Positions 12,325 to 21,661 of a DNA stretch of 64,000 nucleotides are shown here, piece by piece. Origin of the DNA: Paenibacillus borealis (GTDB lineage Bacteria > Bacillota > Bacilli > Paenibacillales > Paenibacillaceae); NCBI RefSeq assembly GCF_000758665.1, contig NZ_CP009285.1:7626001-7690000 (forward strand). The letters are read 5' to 3'. The first letter of the stretch is position 1. Each line of letters begins with the position of its first letter. Made by a program: the position numbers and the translations under genes. A model generated the notes under the pieces. The model had not been told where the DNA came from, made no database searches, and was given only the letters and a program-made list of their open reading frames with translations.

Positions 12325-12912
12325 TCACAGCCGGCGTAAGGATTCCAGCTTATCCAGCAAGCTGTACAGTGCAGTCCGGATTTCAGCAGCCGTAAGCTCA
12401 TAATCTTCACGGGAACCGCCGAACGGATCACTGATATCGAAGCTTGGAATACGTTGCCGGATCTCAATAATCCGCTGCAAATCAGCGGCGCTCGGCTCCC
12501 CGCCCAGTGAAATGCTCAGTTCTGCATCTGCATACAGGCTATCCAACTCACGGATATCGGCGTTCACAGACTCTTGCGTATGCACATATTCCTTAAGCGT
12601 ATAAGTCTTGTTAACTGCGTCAGGGAAATATTGCAGCAAATGCCGCTTATGCCCCCCTGTCAGGGTAAGCACCAGATCAGCCCAGTGGACAGCCTCTCCA
12701 GTCAGCTGCGAGGATACTATTCGATCGTCAATGCCTTCATCCTGCAGGATTCCGGCAGCATGTCTGGATATGGAAGTACCTGAAATGGCAGAAACTCCGG
12801 CAGACCGTACCTCCACATCGATCCCCCGCTCCCTCGCAAGCTTCCGCAGAAGACCTTCAGCCATAGGGCTGCGGCAGGTATTTCCTGTGCAGACGAATAA
12901 AATATGCAGCAT
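12325..12912 (-). CDS. ywlE: Protein-arginine phosphatase (low-molecular-weight PTP fold)
   Basis: Counterpart of the McsB kinase: removes phosphate from arginine residues. The P-loop VCTGNTCRSPMAEG at the N-terminus carries the nucleophile Cys and the Thr that in YwlE selects phospho-arginine over phospho-tyrosine. The general acid segment near the end (SDPFGGSREDYE) is typical of the fold. A GTG nine bases upstream lies inside the GGAGGTGG motif, so the ATG at 12912 is the start (195 aa, longer than the ~150 of B. subtilis, with an inserted middle segment around residues 110-140). Confidence 0.9.
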   Translation of the reverse strand: MLHILFVCTGNTCRSPMAEGLLRKLARERGIDVEVRSAGVSAISGTSISRHAAGILQDEGIDDRIVSSQLTGEAVHWADLVLTLTGGHKRHLLQYFPDAVNKTYTLKEYVHTQESVNADIRELDSLYADAELSISLGGEPSAADLQRIIEIRQRIPSFDISDPFGGSREDYELTAAEIRTALYSLLDKLESLRRL

Positions 12913-13011
12913 ACTTTCCACCTCCGGTAGAAATATAATTTCGGATTAATCAACCATTTACAATGAACTGAAGAATCAAATCTTCTGTTTATTTGTATTG
13001 CCGTTATTGTA

Positions 13012-13584
13012 TCAGAAGATGAACAGCAAGCCAAACGCCAAAAGTATGGCTCCGCCCAGCGCCTCACCGTAATCCCCGAGCCCGCGGCTCACTCTCCGGC
13101 CCAGCAGCAGTCCGGTAATGGACATCATGCCGCCGCAGACACCAAAGGCCAGCACTGTAATAATAATACTATTCACAAACATCCCCAGTGAAACCCCGAC
13201 CGAAAAGGAATCCACACTCACACTGAGTGAGATCAGCAGCATCCCCCAGACGGTCCGGTGATCCACCGGCCGGCTCCCGCCGTCATCCTTGCGGAATGAA
13301 TTCAGGATCATATGCCCGCCCAGCAGAACCAGCAAGCCTCCGGCCGCATAGGTCGTTACCTGACCCAGCAGATGGCCGACATAACTGCCTGTGAACAAGC
13401 CGAGCAGCGGCATCAGCACATGAAAAAAAGCTATGAGCAGACTGAGCTGCAGCACATGCAGCAGACGGATGCCCCTCATCCCGATCCCCACACCGAGCGA
13501 GAATGCATCCATCCCCAGCGCAACCGCCATAATGGCAATTGTTACGAGCTGGCCCCAGCCCTCATATATTCCGCCTATGCCCAT
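13012..13584 (-). CDS. mntP: Manganese efflux pump MntP
   Basis: 190-residue membrane protein with six predicted helices in two related halves; conserved acidic residues sit in ALGMDAFSLGVGIGMRG (helix 1-2) and ISLSVSVDSFSVGVSLG (helix 4-5), the metal-binding repeats of the MntP family. Equivalent to B. subtilis YwlD, in the same neighbourhood. GGGGG precedes the ATG. The ~100-nt upstream gap is too short for a yybP-ykoY riboswitch and I see no sign of one. Confidence 0.93.
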   Translation of the reverse strand: MGIGGIYEGWGQLVTIAIMAVALGMDAFSLGVGIGMRGIRLLHVLQLSLLIAFFHVLMPLLGLFTGSYVGHLLGQVTTYAAGGLLVLLGGHMILNSFRKDDGGSRPVDHRTVWGMLLISLSVSVDSFSVGVSLGMFVNSIIITVLAFGVCGGMMSITGLLLGRRVSRGLGDYGEALGGAILLAFGLLFIF

Positions 13585-13684
13585 GAATATACCCCCAAAG
13601 TCCGTAAGTTCTTGTACAACAACGATATGCGGACAAGATGGTATTCATGACTGTGAGGTGAATGGCAGGGCCGGGAAGAGGCTG

Positions 13685-14848
13685 TTAACCGGCGTCGATT
13701 ACCGATTCACCGGCGGCTTTCATGAGCCGGTTCATAATGGCTGCGCCGAGGCCGGTGACCGGGCAGGCCTCGGCCAGAATGTAGGTCGCTCCCGCTTCAT
13801 CGAAGCGCCGCAAGGCGGCATACAGGGAGCGGGCCGCTTCCTCCGGCGAGGCTAACGAGCCGAGAGAAACGATGCAGGCGGCCGGGACGGCGGGATACAG
13901 GGCCCTATGCTCCTCGAAGAGGAGCAGGCCCGTGATCTCGCCCTCCCGCTGCGCCGCCTGCAGCAGGCTTGCGGCGGTCTCCGCCACGCGCTGCGCGGAG
14001 GAGCCGCGTACGATGCCAAGCGCGCCGCGCGGGGCATAGTGCGTGTACTTCATGCCCGGCGCGCGCGGCGCCGGGCCCGGGGCCGGGGCTGAGGCCACAG
14101 CCCCGGCACCCGCCACCGCCGCGAGCTGCTCGGCGGTGATGCCCCCGGGACGGAGCACCGCTACCGTCCCGTCCGGCTGCACCTGCACCACGGTCGACTC
14201 CAGGCCGACCCCGGCTGCGCCGCCGTCCAGAACCCCGCCGATATAGCCGGCGAGGTCTTCCATCACATGGGCGGCCAGCGTAGGACTCGGCCGCCCGGAG
14301 CGGTTGGCGCTGGGCGCGGCAACCGGGCATTCCGCGGCGCGCAGCAGCGCCAGCGCTACCGGATGACCCGGCATGCGCACGCCGACCGTATCCAGCCCCG
14401 CCGTAACCAGCGGCGAGAGCACGCCGGGACGGACCGGCAGCACCAGCGTCAGCGGGCCGGGCCAGAAGGCATCGATCAGCGCGGAGGCTACCGGATGCAC
14501 TTCTAGGACCAGCTCCTCCAGATCTTCCCACCGGGCAATATGCACGATCAGCGGGTTGTCGGAGGGGCGGCCTTTGGCCGCGAATACCGCTTCTACAGCG
14601 GAGGTATTCCGGGCATCCGCCCCCAATCCGTAGACCGTTTCGGTCGGAAAAGCAACCGTGCCCCCGCTCCGCAGCATAGCTGCCGCTGCGGCGATGGCCT
14701 CCCTGTCACTGCCGCCAGACAGCCCAGAAGGCATGTCCTGCCCCGCAGCAGCTCCGGTGTCCCCGGTAGTTAAACTCCAGTAAAGTGTTGCATCTATATT
14801 GCCGCTCCGGCGCTGGACCGCGAACGAAGAATTTTCAAATTCGGTCAT
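13685..14848 (-). CDS. ywlC: L-threonylcarbamoyladenylate synthase (Sua5/YwlC type)
   Basis: Makes threonylcarbamoyl-AMP from threonine, bicarbonate and ATP for the t6A modification of tRNAs that read ANN codons. The YrdC domain spans about residues 50-235 (GGTVAFPTETVYGLGADA, KGRPSDNPLIVH, PSANRSGRPSPT). A C-terminal Sua5 domain follows (KYTHYAPRGAL linker motif). Length 387 aa is slightly long, owing to an N-terminal tail of about 45 residues and an Ala/Pro-rich stretch before the linker. The gene is very GC-rich, giving many false frames on both strands. Confidence 0.95.
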   Translation of the reverse strand: MTEFENSSFAVQRRSGNIDATLYWSLTTGDTGAAAGQDMPSGLSGGSDREAIAAAAAMLRSGGTVAFPTETVYGLGADARNTSAVEAVFAAKGRPSDNPLIVHIARWEDLEELVLEVHPVASALIDAFWPGPLTLVLPVRPGVLSPLVTAGLDTVGVRMPGHPVALALLRAAECPVAAPSANRSGRPSPTLAAHVMEDLAGYIGGVLDGGAAGVGLESTVVQVQPDGTVAVLRPGGITAEQLAAVAGAGAVASAPAPGPAPRAPGMKYTHYAPRGALGIVRGSSAQRVAETAASLLQAAQREGEITGLLLFEEHRALYPAVPAACIVSLGSLASPEEAARSLYAALRRFDEAGATYILAEACPVTGLGAAIMNRLMKAAGESVIDAG

Positions 14849-15025
14849 CTCTCATCACAAGCTTTCCTCTTTAATCACTGCAGAATTCAAGGGACAGGAA
14901 AAGCCAAAAACGGCTCCACCAGGTGGAGCCGCAGCCACTTCCGCTCAAGTTCTGCATTTATCGTACCATATCCGGCAGGAAAACTGTAGATTTCAAAATT
15001 AGCCTGCCGCAGGTCCCGCGCCATT

Positions 15026-15805
15026 CTAAGAGAATAGCCCGCAGATCCAGCTCCACAAATTCTGCAGCAGCTCCCATACGAAGAACTTCACCTTCGGCGC
15101 TTCTGCATCAGCGTCCGCACCGCCGTCCCCGCCGGACGAAGCCGTGACCCCGGAAGCAGCCTTAGCGGCCCCCGCCTCCGCCGTTTTCACCTTGGCTCCG
15201 TCTCCGGAAGCCTTAGCGGAGACCGCCGAAGCCTTCTTGTCTGCTGCGGGTTCCGCAGCTGCCGCATCACCCGATCCGGCATCAATGAAGCAGAGCGGCG
15301 GAAACAGCACACACCACCAATTCTGGCCTTTGCCTGCACCAAGCGTGACCCGCAGCGCTTCATATTCCCCGGCAGGATAGACCCGGCCACCATACATTTT
15401 TGTCGGAAAAGGTACGGTGCCCAGTTCGACCTTATAACTATATTCGATTCCCCGCCGCGCAAGCTCTCCGCCCACCAGGTCATTCAGTTCCGGGAGATGG
15501 CTCTGAATCAGCGCCCGCGCCTGCTCCAGACTCTGGGGATCCTCCAGCCCGGCTACCCACTGGTTAATCTGCTCCACCACACTGTCACGGATCTGGCGCT
15601 TGACCAGCTGATCTCCCGCACCATCCGAATTCGCCAGAATGCGCAGACGGATCGACTCCTGCGGTATGGACACCTCCGCTACGGCAGCATCGCTTTTTTG
15701 CCCTTCCCAGGCCATCATCAGAATCATAAAAAAACAAATTAAAATGGCAGTATACTTAAATGTAATCCGCAGGGAATCACTTTTATTCAGCTGATCGTTA
15801 TTCAT
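15026..15805 (-). CDS. spoIIR: Stage II sporulation protein R
   Basis: Secreted from the forespore to trigger SpoIIGA processing of pro-sigma-E in the mother cell. An N-terminal hydrophobic segment (about residues 17-36) acts as signal or anchor. The conserved domain covers IPQESIRLRILANSDGAGDQ, VPFPTKMYGG, YPAGEYEALRVTLG and QNWWCVLFPPLCFID. An Ala/Asp-rich linker follows, and the C-terminus has the usual KVKFFVWE motif. ATG at 15805 sits behind GGGAGAGGGG; an upstream in-frame start at 15871 would add 22 atypical residues. Confidence 0.95.
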   Translation of the reverse strand: MNNDQLNKSDSLRITFKYTAILICFFMILMMAWEGQKSDAAVAEVSIPQESIRLRILANSDGAGDQLVKRQIRDSVVEQINQWVAGLEDPQSLEQARALIQSHLPELNDLVGGELARRGIEYSYKVELGTVPFPTKMYGGRVYPAGEYEALRVTLGAGKGQNWWCVLFPPLCFIDAGSGDAAAAEPAADKKASAVSAKASGDGAKVKTAEAGAAKAASGVTASSGGDGGADADAEAPKVKFFVWELLQNLWSWICGLFS

Positions 15806-15881
15806 CTTGCGCAGCCCCTCTCCCTCTGAAACTCTTATGTCCCCAGTATGTCCGGGAATGAGAGACTGCAAACCTATTAAT

Positions 15882-17081
15882 CTATGATTTTAAGAATAAA
15901 GTAGGCTCATCCTTCAGCCTGGGCAGCGGAAGCGGCAGATCATCCTCCACATCCTGTCCGTAGAGCCGCACGCTCATGGCAATCCCCATACAGGCCATGT
16001 TGATCAGAATCGAGGTTCCTCCATAGCTGATAAAAGGAAGCGTAATCCCCGTCAGCGGCATCAGCCCGATCATTGCCCCGATATTCTCCAGAATCTGATA
16101 CAGCAGCATAGCTACGATCCCGACAATCAGGAGAGGCCCGCCGCGGTCCCTGCATTCCAGGGCAATCATAATGAGTCTATGGATCAGGATAAAAAAGAGC
16201 ATCAGCAGCACCGCTGCACCCAGGAAGCCGAATTCTTCGCCGATCTGCACAAAAATCGATTCAGAATACAGATAGGGTACCCGGTCGCTTTGCACGGTGC
16301 CGCCCTGCAGATAACCTTCACCGCTGAGGCCGCCCGAAGCAATCGCTGTCTTGGCATTCTTGGTCTGATAACTCGCATCGCTGCTTGCCAGATCCGGCAC
16401 CAGCCAGGGATCAAAGCGCCTGATGAAATGGTCCCGGCCCAGCGTCTGCTCTATGAAGCTTACCGTCTGCTCATGATAGTGGGTATAGCACAGAATGAAG
16501 CCCAGCACCGATCCCGCCAGAATAACCATCCCGATCAGAGCATGTAAGAATTTAATATTCCCGATCCACAAAAGCCCCAGCAGAATCACGATATAGCTGA
16601 GCGCATTGCCCAGATCATTCTGGATGATGACCAGCGCGAACGGCATCAGGGCGATTAAGCTAAGCGGCACCACATCACGCCAGAAGCGCAGCGGATTTCT
16701 TTGTTTGCGGACAAGTACAGTGGTCAGAAAAAGAATCAGGATCAGCTTAAACAGCTCCGCCGGCTGAATGCTTAATTCACCGATGCCGATCCAGCCCTGG
16801 GCGCCATTTTTCACCTTGCCGATAAAGCTGACCAGCAGCAGAATACCGATCCCGAGGATGTAAATATAGAGTCCATACCGGACCAGAAGGCGGTAATCAA
16901 ACAGGGTAAGCAGAAAAAAAGCAACAAAACCCAGCACATAGTACTGAATCATCCGTATGTGTGTGCCATCCAGATCAACTCTCCCATGAGTGACGCTGTA
17001 TATCGAGAAAATACTGACACACATCAGCAAGAGCAAAATCAATACGATGGAGCCGTCAATCCGCCTGATTCTCTGTAACAT
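15882..17081 (-). CDS. RodA/FtsW/SpoVE-family glycosyltransferase, paralog 1
   Basis: SEDS-family peptidoglycan polymerase with about ten transmembrane helices, 399 aa. Family segments are IQPAELFKLILILF, NDLGNALSY, the extracytoplasmic FDPW with the conserved Asp, and GLMPLTGITLPFISYGGTS near the C-terminus. ATG at 17081 has AAGGAG 7 nt away; the frame extends 23 codons further upstream without an RBS. It is a close paralog of the next gene (same order of motifs, very similar throughout). RodA, FtsW and SpoVE cannot be separated by eye. Confidence 0.92.
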   Translation of the reverse strand: MLQRIRRIDGSIVLILLLLMCVSIFSIYSVTHGRVDLDGTHIRMIQYYVLGFVAFFLLTLFDYRLLVRYGLYIYILGIGILLLVSFIGKVKNGAQGWIGIGELSIQPAELFKLILILFLTTVLVRKQRNPLRFWRDVVPLSLIALMPFALVIIQNDLGNALSYIVILLGLLWIGNIKFLHALIGMVILAGSVLGFILCYTHYHEQTVSFIEQTLGRDHFIRRFDPWLVPDLASSDASYQTKNAKTAIASGGLSGEGYLQGGTVQSDRVPYLYSESIFVQIGEEFGFLGAAVLLMLFFILIHRLIMIALECRDRGGPLLIVGIVAMLLYQILENIGAMIGLMPLTGITLPFISYGGTSILINMACMGIAMSVRLYGQDVEDDLPLPLPRLKDEPTLFLKS

Positions 17082-17623
17082 CGGAATACTCCTTACCCTA
17101 CCCGGATTATGGACCGGCCTGCAGCAGCATAAACTGAGATCCGAATCCACTAATTTCCATTGTAAGACAACTAGAGACGTAAATACAATTTATGCGATTG
17201 TTCCAGCCTGGTATAGCGCCGGATTCAAACTAGTAAAGTAGTGAAAACTATTTTGGTAAACCGCTTGCTGAGGGCTTGCAGTGGGCCAATCTCTGTAATT
17301 ACAGTACATGCTGCAGCTTAACTGCACTTTGTACAACTAAAACGCCTGATTTAAAACCGATTATCCGTATAGTTGTATTTCGTACAACTAAGCTCCCCTA
17401 AGTAGCCGGGTTCATGCTGATTCGGGCAGATTTAGTTGTACAGACTACAGTTATAAGCTGCACGAACACCTTTTCACTGTTTTTAATTGCACATTATACA
17501 ACTATCACTGAATTTCCGCTTGGATTTGAGAGACGAAGAAAATGCCGGAACCCTTCCATTTCGGAGAGTCCCGGCACGCGGATTACCGCTGAATGAATCA
17601 GAGGCAGATATTATAGTATACAG
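17082..17623. other. 542-nt gap between the SEDS paralogs
   Basis: No coding frame has credible features. The middle holds the palindrome array listed separately (17319-17504). A short perfect palindrome CTGTAATTACAG lies at 17293-17304. Promoter elements for paralog 1 must lie in 17082-17250. A hairpin TGCCGGAACCC...GAGTCCCGGCA at about 17552-17578 could terminate paralog 2 poorly, as no T-run follows. Confidence 0.5.
17319..17504. repeat. Array of four 21-bp palindromes (TTGTA-N5-TACAA type)
   Basis: Four 8-5-8 imperfect palindromes start at 17319, 17370, 17433 and 17484 (spacing 51, 63, 51). The clearest is TAGTTGTA-TTTCG-TACAACTA at 17370-17390. Spacers of 30-42 nt are not related to each other. 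The same motif at the same period recurs at 21309-21484. Confidence 0.75.
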
Positions 17624-18808
17624 TTAGCCTTGCTTGGCCGGAGAGGTATAGACCGTTGGACTCGGCAGATCTTCCTCCACCTCTTGACCATGCAGACGCA
17701 CGCTCATTACCAGACCGATGCTGGCCATGTTGATTAGCAGGGAGGTCCCCCCGAAGCTGATGAACGGCAGCGTAATCCCGGTCAGCGGCATCAGGCCGAT
17801 GAAGGCACCGATATTCTCAAAAATCTGATACAGCATCATCGCGACAATGCCGACAATCAGAAACGGCCCGCCCCTGTCCTTGCACTCCAGCGCAATCAGA
17901 ATCATCCGGTGAATCAGGATAAAGTAGAGCAGCAGCACCAGCGCCGAGCCGACAAAGCCAAATTCCTCGGCAATCTGTACAAAAATCGAATCAGAGTACG
18001 TATACGGCACCCGATCCGTCTGCACCGAGCTGCCCTCCATATAGCCTTCGCCGCTCATACCGCCGGAGGCTATAGCCATTTTGGCGTTTTTGGTATGATA
18101 GCTTGCCTTGGCCGTCGCTTCTTCCGGCACCAGCCATGGATCAAAACGCTCTACCCAGTGAGAACGGCCGATATCTGTCAGGAAATCCTTAATTTCGTCG
18201 TGATAATGAATGTAGCTCATGATTCCGGCAGCCGCGCTTCCGCCAATAATTAACAGCCCGATCAGCGCGTGGGTAAACTTGATATTGCCGATCCAGAGAA
18301 GGCCTACCAGAATCACGACATAAGAGAGCGCGTTCCCGAGGTCATTTTGGCTAAGTACGATCAAAAACGGCAACAGGCTCATTAGAGCCAACGGCACAAC
18401 ATCGCGCCAGAACAGCAGCTTATTCTTATTCTTGCGGACCAGCACCGCAGCCAGAAACAGGATCAGAATCAGCTTAAACAGCTCGGCGGGCTGAAGGCTG
18501 AAGCCCCCGAATTTAATCCAGCCTTGCGCCCCGTTCTGCTCTGTACCGATAAAGCTGACCAGCACCAGAATCCCGATCCCCGTAACGTAAACATATAGCG
18601 CATATTTAACAAGCAGCCGATAATCGACGAAGGTCAGCCCCAGGAAGGCGATGAAGCCCAGGATATAGAATTTGATCATTTTGATATGCGATCCGTCCAG
18701 CTTGTCCCGCCCGTGGGTAACGCTGTATATGGAGAAAATGCTGACTACCATCAGCAGCACAAGAATGACCAGGATGACGCCGTCTATCTTCTTAATCTTC
18801 TGAAGCAT
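17624..18808 (-). CDS. RodA/FtsW/SpoVE-family glycosyltransferase, paralog 2
   Basis: 394-residue SEDS protein, collinear with paralog 1 over its whole length: LQPAELFKLILILF, QNDLGNALSY, VERFDPWLVP, and GLMPLTGITLPFISFGGTS. Both begin with MLQ.I..IDG and both contain the segment KNAK.AIASGG.SGEGY, which suggests a tandem duplication. AAGGAG precedes the ATG by 7 nt. Each has its own upstream gap, so they are probably separately expressed. Confidence 0.92.
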   Translation of the reverse strand: MLQKIKKIDGVILVILVLLMVVSIFSIYSVTHGRDKLDGSHIKMIKFYILGFIAFLGLTFVDYRLLVKYALYVYVTGIGILVLVSFIGTEQNGAQGWIKFGGFSLQPAELFKLILILFLAAVLVRKNKNKLLFWRDVVPLALMSLLPFLIVLSQNDLGNALSYVVILVGLLWIGNIKFTHALIGLLIIGGSAAAGIMSYIHYHDEIKDFLTDIGRSHWVERFDPWLVPEEATAKASYHTKNAKMAIASGGMSGEGYMEGSSVQTDRVPYTYSDSIFVQIAEEFGFVGSALVLLLYFILIHRMILIALECKDRGGPFLIVGIVAMMLYQIFENIGAFIGLMPLTGITLPFISFGGTSLLINMASIGLVMSVRLHGQEVEEDLPSPTVYTSPAKQG

Positions 18809-18965
18809 ATTCTGTCTCCTTACTCAGTACTGGTTCCTCTTGTGACATGGCAGCAGCCGTATACAAAGGTTCCGTCATTTCTATTGTAAAGGAAGGGGCA
18901 GCATAAATACAATTTCACCGTTTGGCGGTTTCTGCCTAATGGAAGCCGCATCCAGACTTAGGACG

Positions 18966-20024
18966 CTAGCGGTTGATTCCCAGCACATGCCGGGGAATTC
19001 CGGCGAGATCCTCGATCGTGATGATCTCGTTCCAGTGGCCCGCCGCCCGCAGCAGCTCAGCCACCTGCCCTGCCTGTCCCTGGCCGAGCTCGAAGCCGAC
19101 CAGGCGCGGCGGAGCCGGGAGCAGCGGCAGCTGCTCCATCATGCGGCGGTAGGGATCAAGCCCGTCCCCGCCGCCGTCCAGTGCCGTGCGCGGCTCATGG
19201 TCGCGCACTTCGCGCTGCAGCCCGGCGATGTCGCCGCCGGGAATGTACGGCGGGTTGGAGACGAGAATATCAGTCTCCATCCCCGCGAACGGCTCGAGCA
19301 GATCGCCGAGCCGCAGGTCAACGGCCGTGCCGTGCCGCTGCGCATTGCGCCCGGCCACGGCCAGCGCGCCGGGCGAGATGTCGCCGGCGCAGACCCGCCA
19401 CGCCGGCGCTTCCGCCGCCAGCGTGACGGAGATCGCTCCGCTTCCGGCGCCGATGTCGACGGCGGTCAGCGGACGCACGGCGCGCGTTCCCGCCGCGCCG
19501 CCCCCCGGACGGGCTGCTTCGTCCGCAGCCGTCCCGCTCTCCTGCGCGGCTTCGCCCCGCGCAGGCCGCTCCGCCTCAACGCCCGCGGATCTCCTCGCCG
19601 CGGGCCCGCCGGCTTCTTGCGCGACTCCGCCCCGCGCCGCCACAGTCCCGTCCGGCCACAGCTCCGCGCCGTAGCGCAGAATCGCCTCGACGAGCAGTTC
19701 CGTCTCCGGACGCGGAATCAGCACATCGGGCGTGACCTCGAAGGCGCGGCCGTAGAACTCCTGCTCGCCTATGATGTACTGCACCGGTTCGCCCGCCGCC
19801 CGGCGGGTGACCAGCGTTTCCCACTGCGCCTTAACCGCTGGCGGAAACGGATCAGCCAGCGCCATATAATAAGCCGCTCCGGACAAGCCCAGCACATGCT
19901 CCAGCAGCAGTTGGCTGCTGCGCTGCGGCTCATTGCATCCGTGCCCGGCCAAAAAAGAAGAAGCCTCCGCAAAGGCTTCCCGGATGCTTTGCAATTCCGA
20001 CATGACGTAAGAGTCGTGTTTCAA
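18966..20024 (-). CDS. prmC: Release-factor glutamine methyltransferase PrmC (HemK)
   Basis: Methylates the GGQ glutamine of peptide release factors. The N-terminal five-helix domain is followed by LIPRPETELLVEAIL, then the SAM-binding VDIGAGSGAISVTLA and the catalytic NPPY (SNPPYIPGGD). Between these a stretch of about 60 residues rich in Ala, Gly, Arg and Glu is inserted, making the protein 352 aa instead of about 285. Start is TTG at 20024, 9 nt behind an AAAGGAG that lies inside the end of prfA. Adjacent to its substrate's gene prfA. Confidence 0.94.
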   Translation of the reverse strand: MKHDSYVMSELQSIREAFAEASSFLAGHGCNEPQRSSQLLLEHVLGLSGAAYYMALADPFPPAVKAQWETLVTRRAAGEPVQYIIGEQEFYGRAFEVTPDVLIPRPETELLVEAILRYGAELWPDGTVAARGGVAQEAGGPAARRSAGVEAERPARGEAAQESGTAADEAARPGGGAAGTRAVRPLTAVDIGAGSGAISVTLAAEAPAWRVCAGDISPGALAVAGRNAQRHGTAVDLRLGDLLEPFAGMETDILVSNPPYIPGGDIAGLQREVRDHEPRTALDGGGDGLDPYRRMMEQLPLLPAPPRLVGFELGQGQAGQVAELLRAAGHWNEIITIEDLAGIPRHVLGINR

Positions 20025-20028
20025 AGCA

Positions 20029-21096
20029 TTATTCTCCTTTTTCCATCAATTCCGCTTGTTCCGCAATAGACAGTGCCGAGATGATCTCGGTGATATCTCC
20101 GTTCATGACCTGCTCCAGACGGTGCAGGGTAAGGCCGATCCGGTGATCCGTTACACGGCTCTGCGGGAAGTTGTAAGTACGGATACGCTCACTGCGGTCC
20201 CCGGTTCCTACTTTGCTCTTCCGTTCTCCGGAGTACTTGGCTTCTTCTTCCTGACGCTTCAAATCCGAGATACGGGCACGCAGCACCTGCAGCGCCTTCT
20301 CCTTATTGGAGTTCTGGGACTTGCCGTCCTGACATGTAGCCACAATACCTGTAGGCACATGGGTTACGCGTACCGCAGACTTGGTCGTATTAACCGACTG
20401 TCCGCCCGCACCGCTGGAACAGAAGGTGTCGACACGGATGTCCTTGTCATGAATTTCAATTTCGAATTCTTCCGCTTCCGGCATAACCGCAACGGTAGAA
20501 GTTGAAGTATGAATACGTCCGCCGGATTCGGTTGTAGGAATACGCTGCACACGGTGAGCGCCGCTTTCGAACTTCATTTTGCTGTAAGCGCCACGGCCGT
20601 TGATCAGAAAGATAACTTCCTTGAATCCGCCGAGATCGTTCGTGTTGACATCCATCAGCTCTACGCGCCAGCCCTGGGTATCGGCATAACGGGTATACAT
20701 CCGGTACAGGTCAGAGGCAAACAAAGCTGCTTCGTCCCCGCCGGCTGCGCCGCGGATTTCCACGATTACGTTCTTATCATCATTAGGGTCTTTGGGGAGC
20801 AGGAGCAGACGGATCTTCTCCTCCAGAACAACCTGGCGCGAGGACAGGTCGTCAATCTCCATCTTAACCATTTCCTTCATCTCATCATCAAGCTTCTCAG
20901 CCTGCATCATCTTGGCGGCTTCAAGCTCTTCCATTACATTTTTATATTCGCTATACGCCTCAAAGGCGGGCTGCAAGTCGGATTGTTCTTTGGAATAGTC
21001 CCTCAGTTTCTTACTGTCGTTTGCAACATCCGGGTCACAAAGCAGTTCACTGAGTTTCTCATAGCGGTCCGCCAGGGATTGCAATCGGTCCAACAA
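20029..21096 (-). CDS. prfA: Peptide chain release factor 1
   Basis: Reads UAA and UAG stop codons. The peptidyl-tRNA hydrolysis loop [10 protein letters not shown] is present (about residue 230), along with [16 protein letters not shown] domain-2 residues ([16 protein letters not shown]) and the C-terminal [18 protein letters not shown]. 355 aa, usual length. The start codon is TTG at 21096 with AGGAGAGGTG upstream. The prmC start lies 4 nt beyond the stop, so the two are coupled. Confidence 0.98.
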   Translation of the reverse strand: MLDRLQSLADRYEKLSELLCDPDVANDSKKLRDYSKEQSDLQPAFEAYSEYKNVMEELEAAKMMQAEKLDDEMKEMVKMEIDDLSSRQVVLEEKIRLLLLPKDPNDDKNVIVEIRGAAGGDEAALFASDLYRMYTRYADTQGWRVELMDVNTNDLGGFKEVIFLINGRGAYSKMKFESGAHRVQRIPTTESGGRIHTSTSTVAVMPEAEEFEIEIHDKDIRVDTFCSSGAGGQSVNTTKSAVRVTHVPTGIVATCQDGKSQNSNKEKALQVLRARISDLKRQEEEAKYSGERKSKVGTGDRSERIRTYNFPQSRVTDHRIGLTLHRLEQVMNGDITEIISALSIAEQAELMEKGE

Positions 21097-21308
21097 GGGA
21101 ATTCACCTCTCCTGATTCAATTTCTTCGGTTATAGACACTTTGAATTGTCGATACAACAGAAATAGATATACGACTTTATATTATACCACCACTCACGCC
21201 AATTGGCTACAGCACAAACTGCTGGAATGGGAAAAATTTTAGTTATATACACCGCATGATTCTTTGCCGGCAGTAGTGAGACACTTAAGGAAATAGTGTA
21301 GCGGCATA

Positions 21309-21484
21309 GTGTTGTAAGTAATACAACTTTAATGGGGCACTACCCGGGTGTCCGGGAGTATTGTTGTATAAAATACATCAATTTTCCCGCTAAGCCGCTC
21401 GGAGGAAGCGAAATGCTGCTTTTCATACAACAATTTTGGATTACGGCCGGATTTACGTGGAAAATGTTGTATTACGTGCAGGAT
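21309..21484. repeat. Second array of four 21-bp palindromes, 51-52-bp period
   Basis: Units start at 21309, 21361, 21413 and 21464 (spacing 52, 52, 51), each an 8-5-8 imperfect palindrome around TTGTA-N5-TACAA; the first is GTGTTGTA-AGTAA-TACAACTT. They sit in the 565-nt gap between prfA and ychF, where no gene was found. The last two are more degenerate on one arm. Confidence 0.75.
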
Positions 21485-21590
21485 TCTCAGGATTCTAGAG
21501 AAGCTACCTGATTTCCGCCACCGCAAACGTATTAAGGCTTGGCTTGGTGGTGTTAATAGCCTAAGTTCAGCTTATACAGCCACAGCCTGC

Positions 21591-21637
21591 AAAAAGACCA
21601 TCCGACAAGTAAAACCACTACTCTTGGATGGCCTTTC
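21591..21637 (-). terminator. Terminator of ychF
   Basis: Minus strand GGCCATCC pairs with GGATGGTC around a 23-nt loop, followed by five T residues. It starts about 25 nt after the ychF stop. Confidence 0.8.
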
Positions 21638-21661
21638 TAATATTCTCTGATTGGAAAACTC

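Noticed and set aside
13585..13684. Mn2+ riboswitch (yybP-ykoY) before mntP
   Set aside because: The gap is only about 100 nt and does not show the paired helices and conserved loops expected.
13850..14531. Long Arg/Ala/Gly-rich frames inside ywlC on both strands
   Set aside because: They are by-products of the high GC content of ywlC; composition is unlike any protein nearby and no RBS is present.
15827..15881. Transposon or insertion-sequence remnants in intergenic gaps
   Set aside because: No transposase fragments or paired target-site duplications were recognised anywhere in the window.
17319..17504. CRISPR array
   Set aside because: Repeats are 21 bp, imperfect and differ from one to the next, spacing varies (51 and 63), and no cas genes are present.
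19181..19824. Several frames antisense to or within prmC
   Set aside because: Same cause: the GC-rich low-complexity insertion opens all frames.
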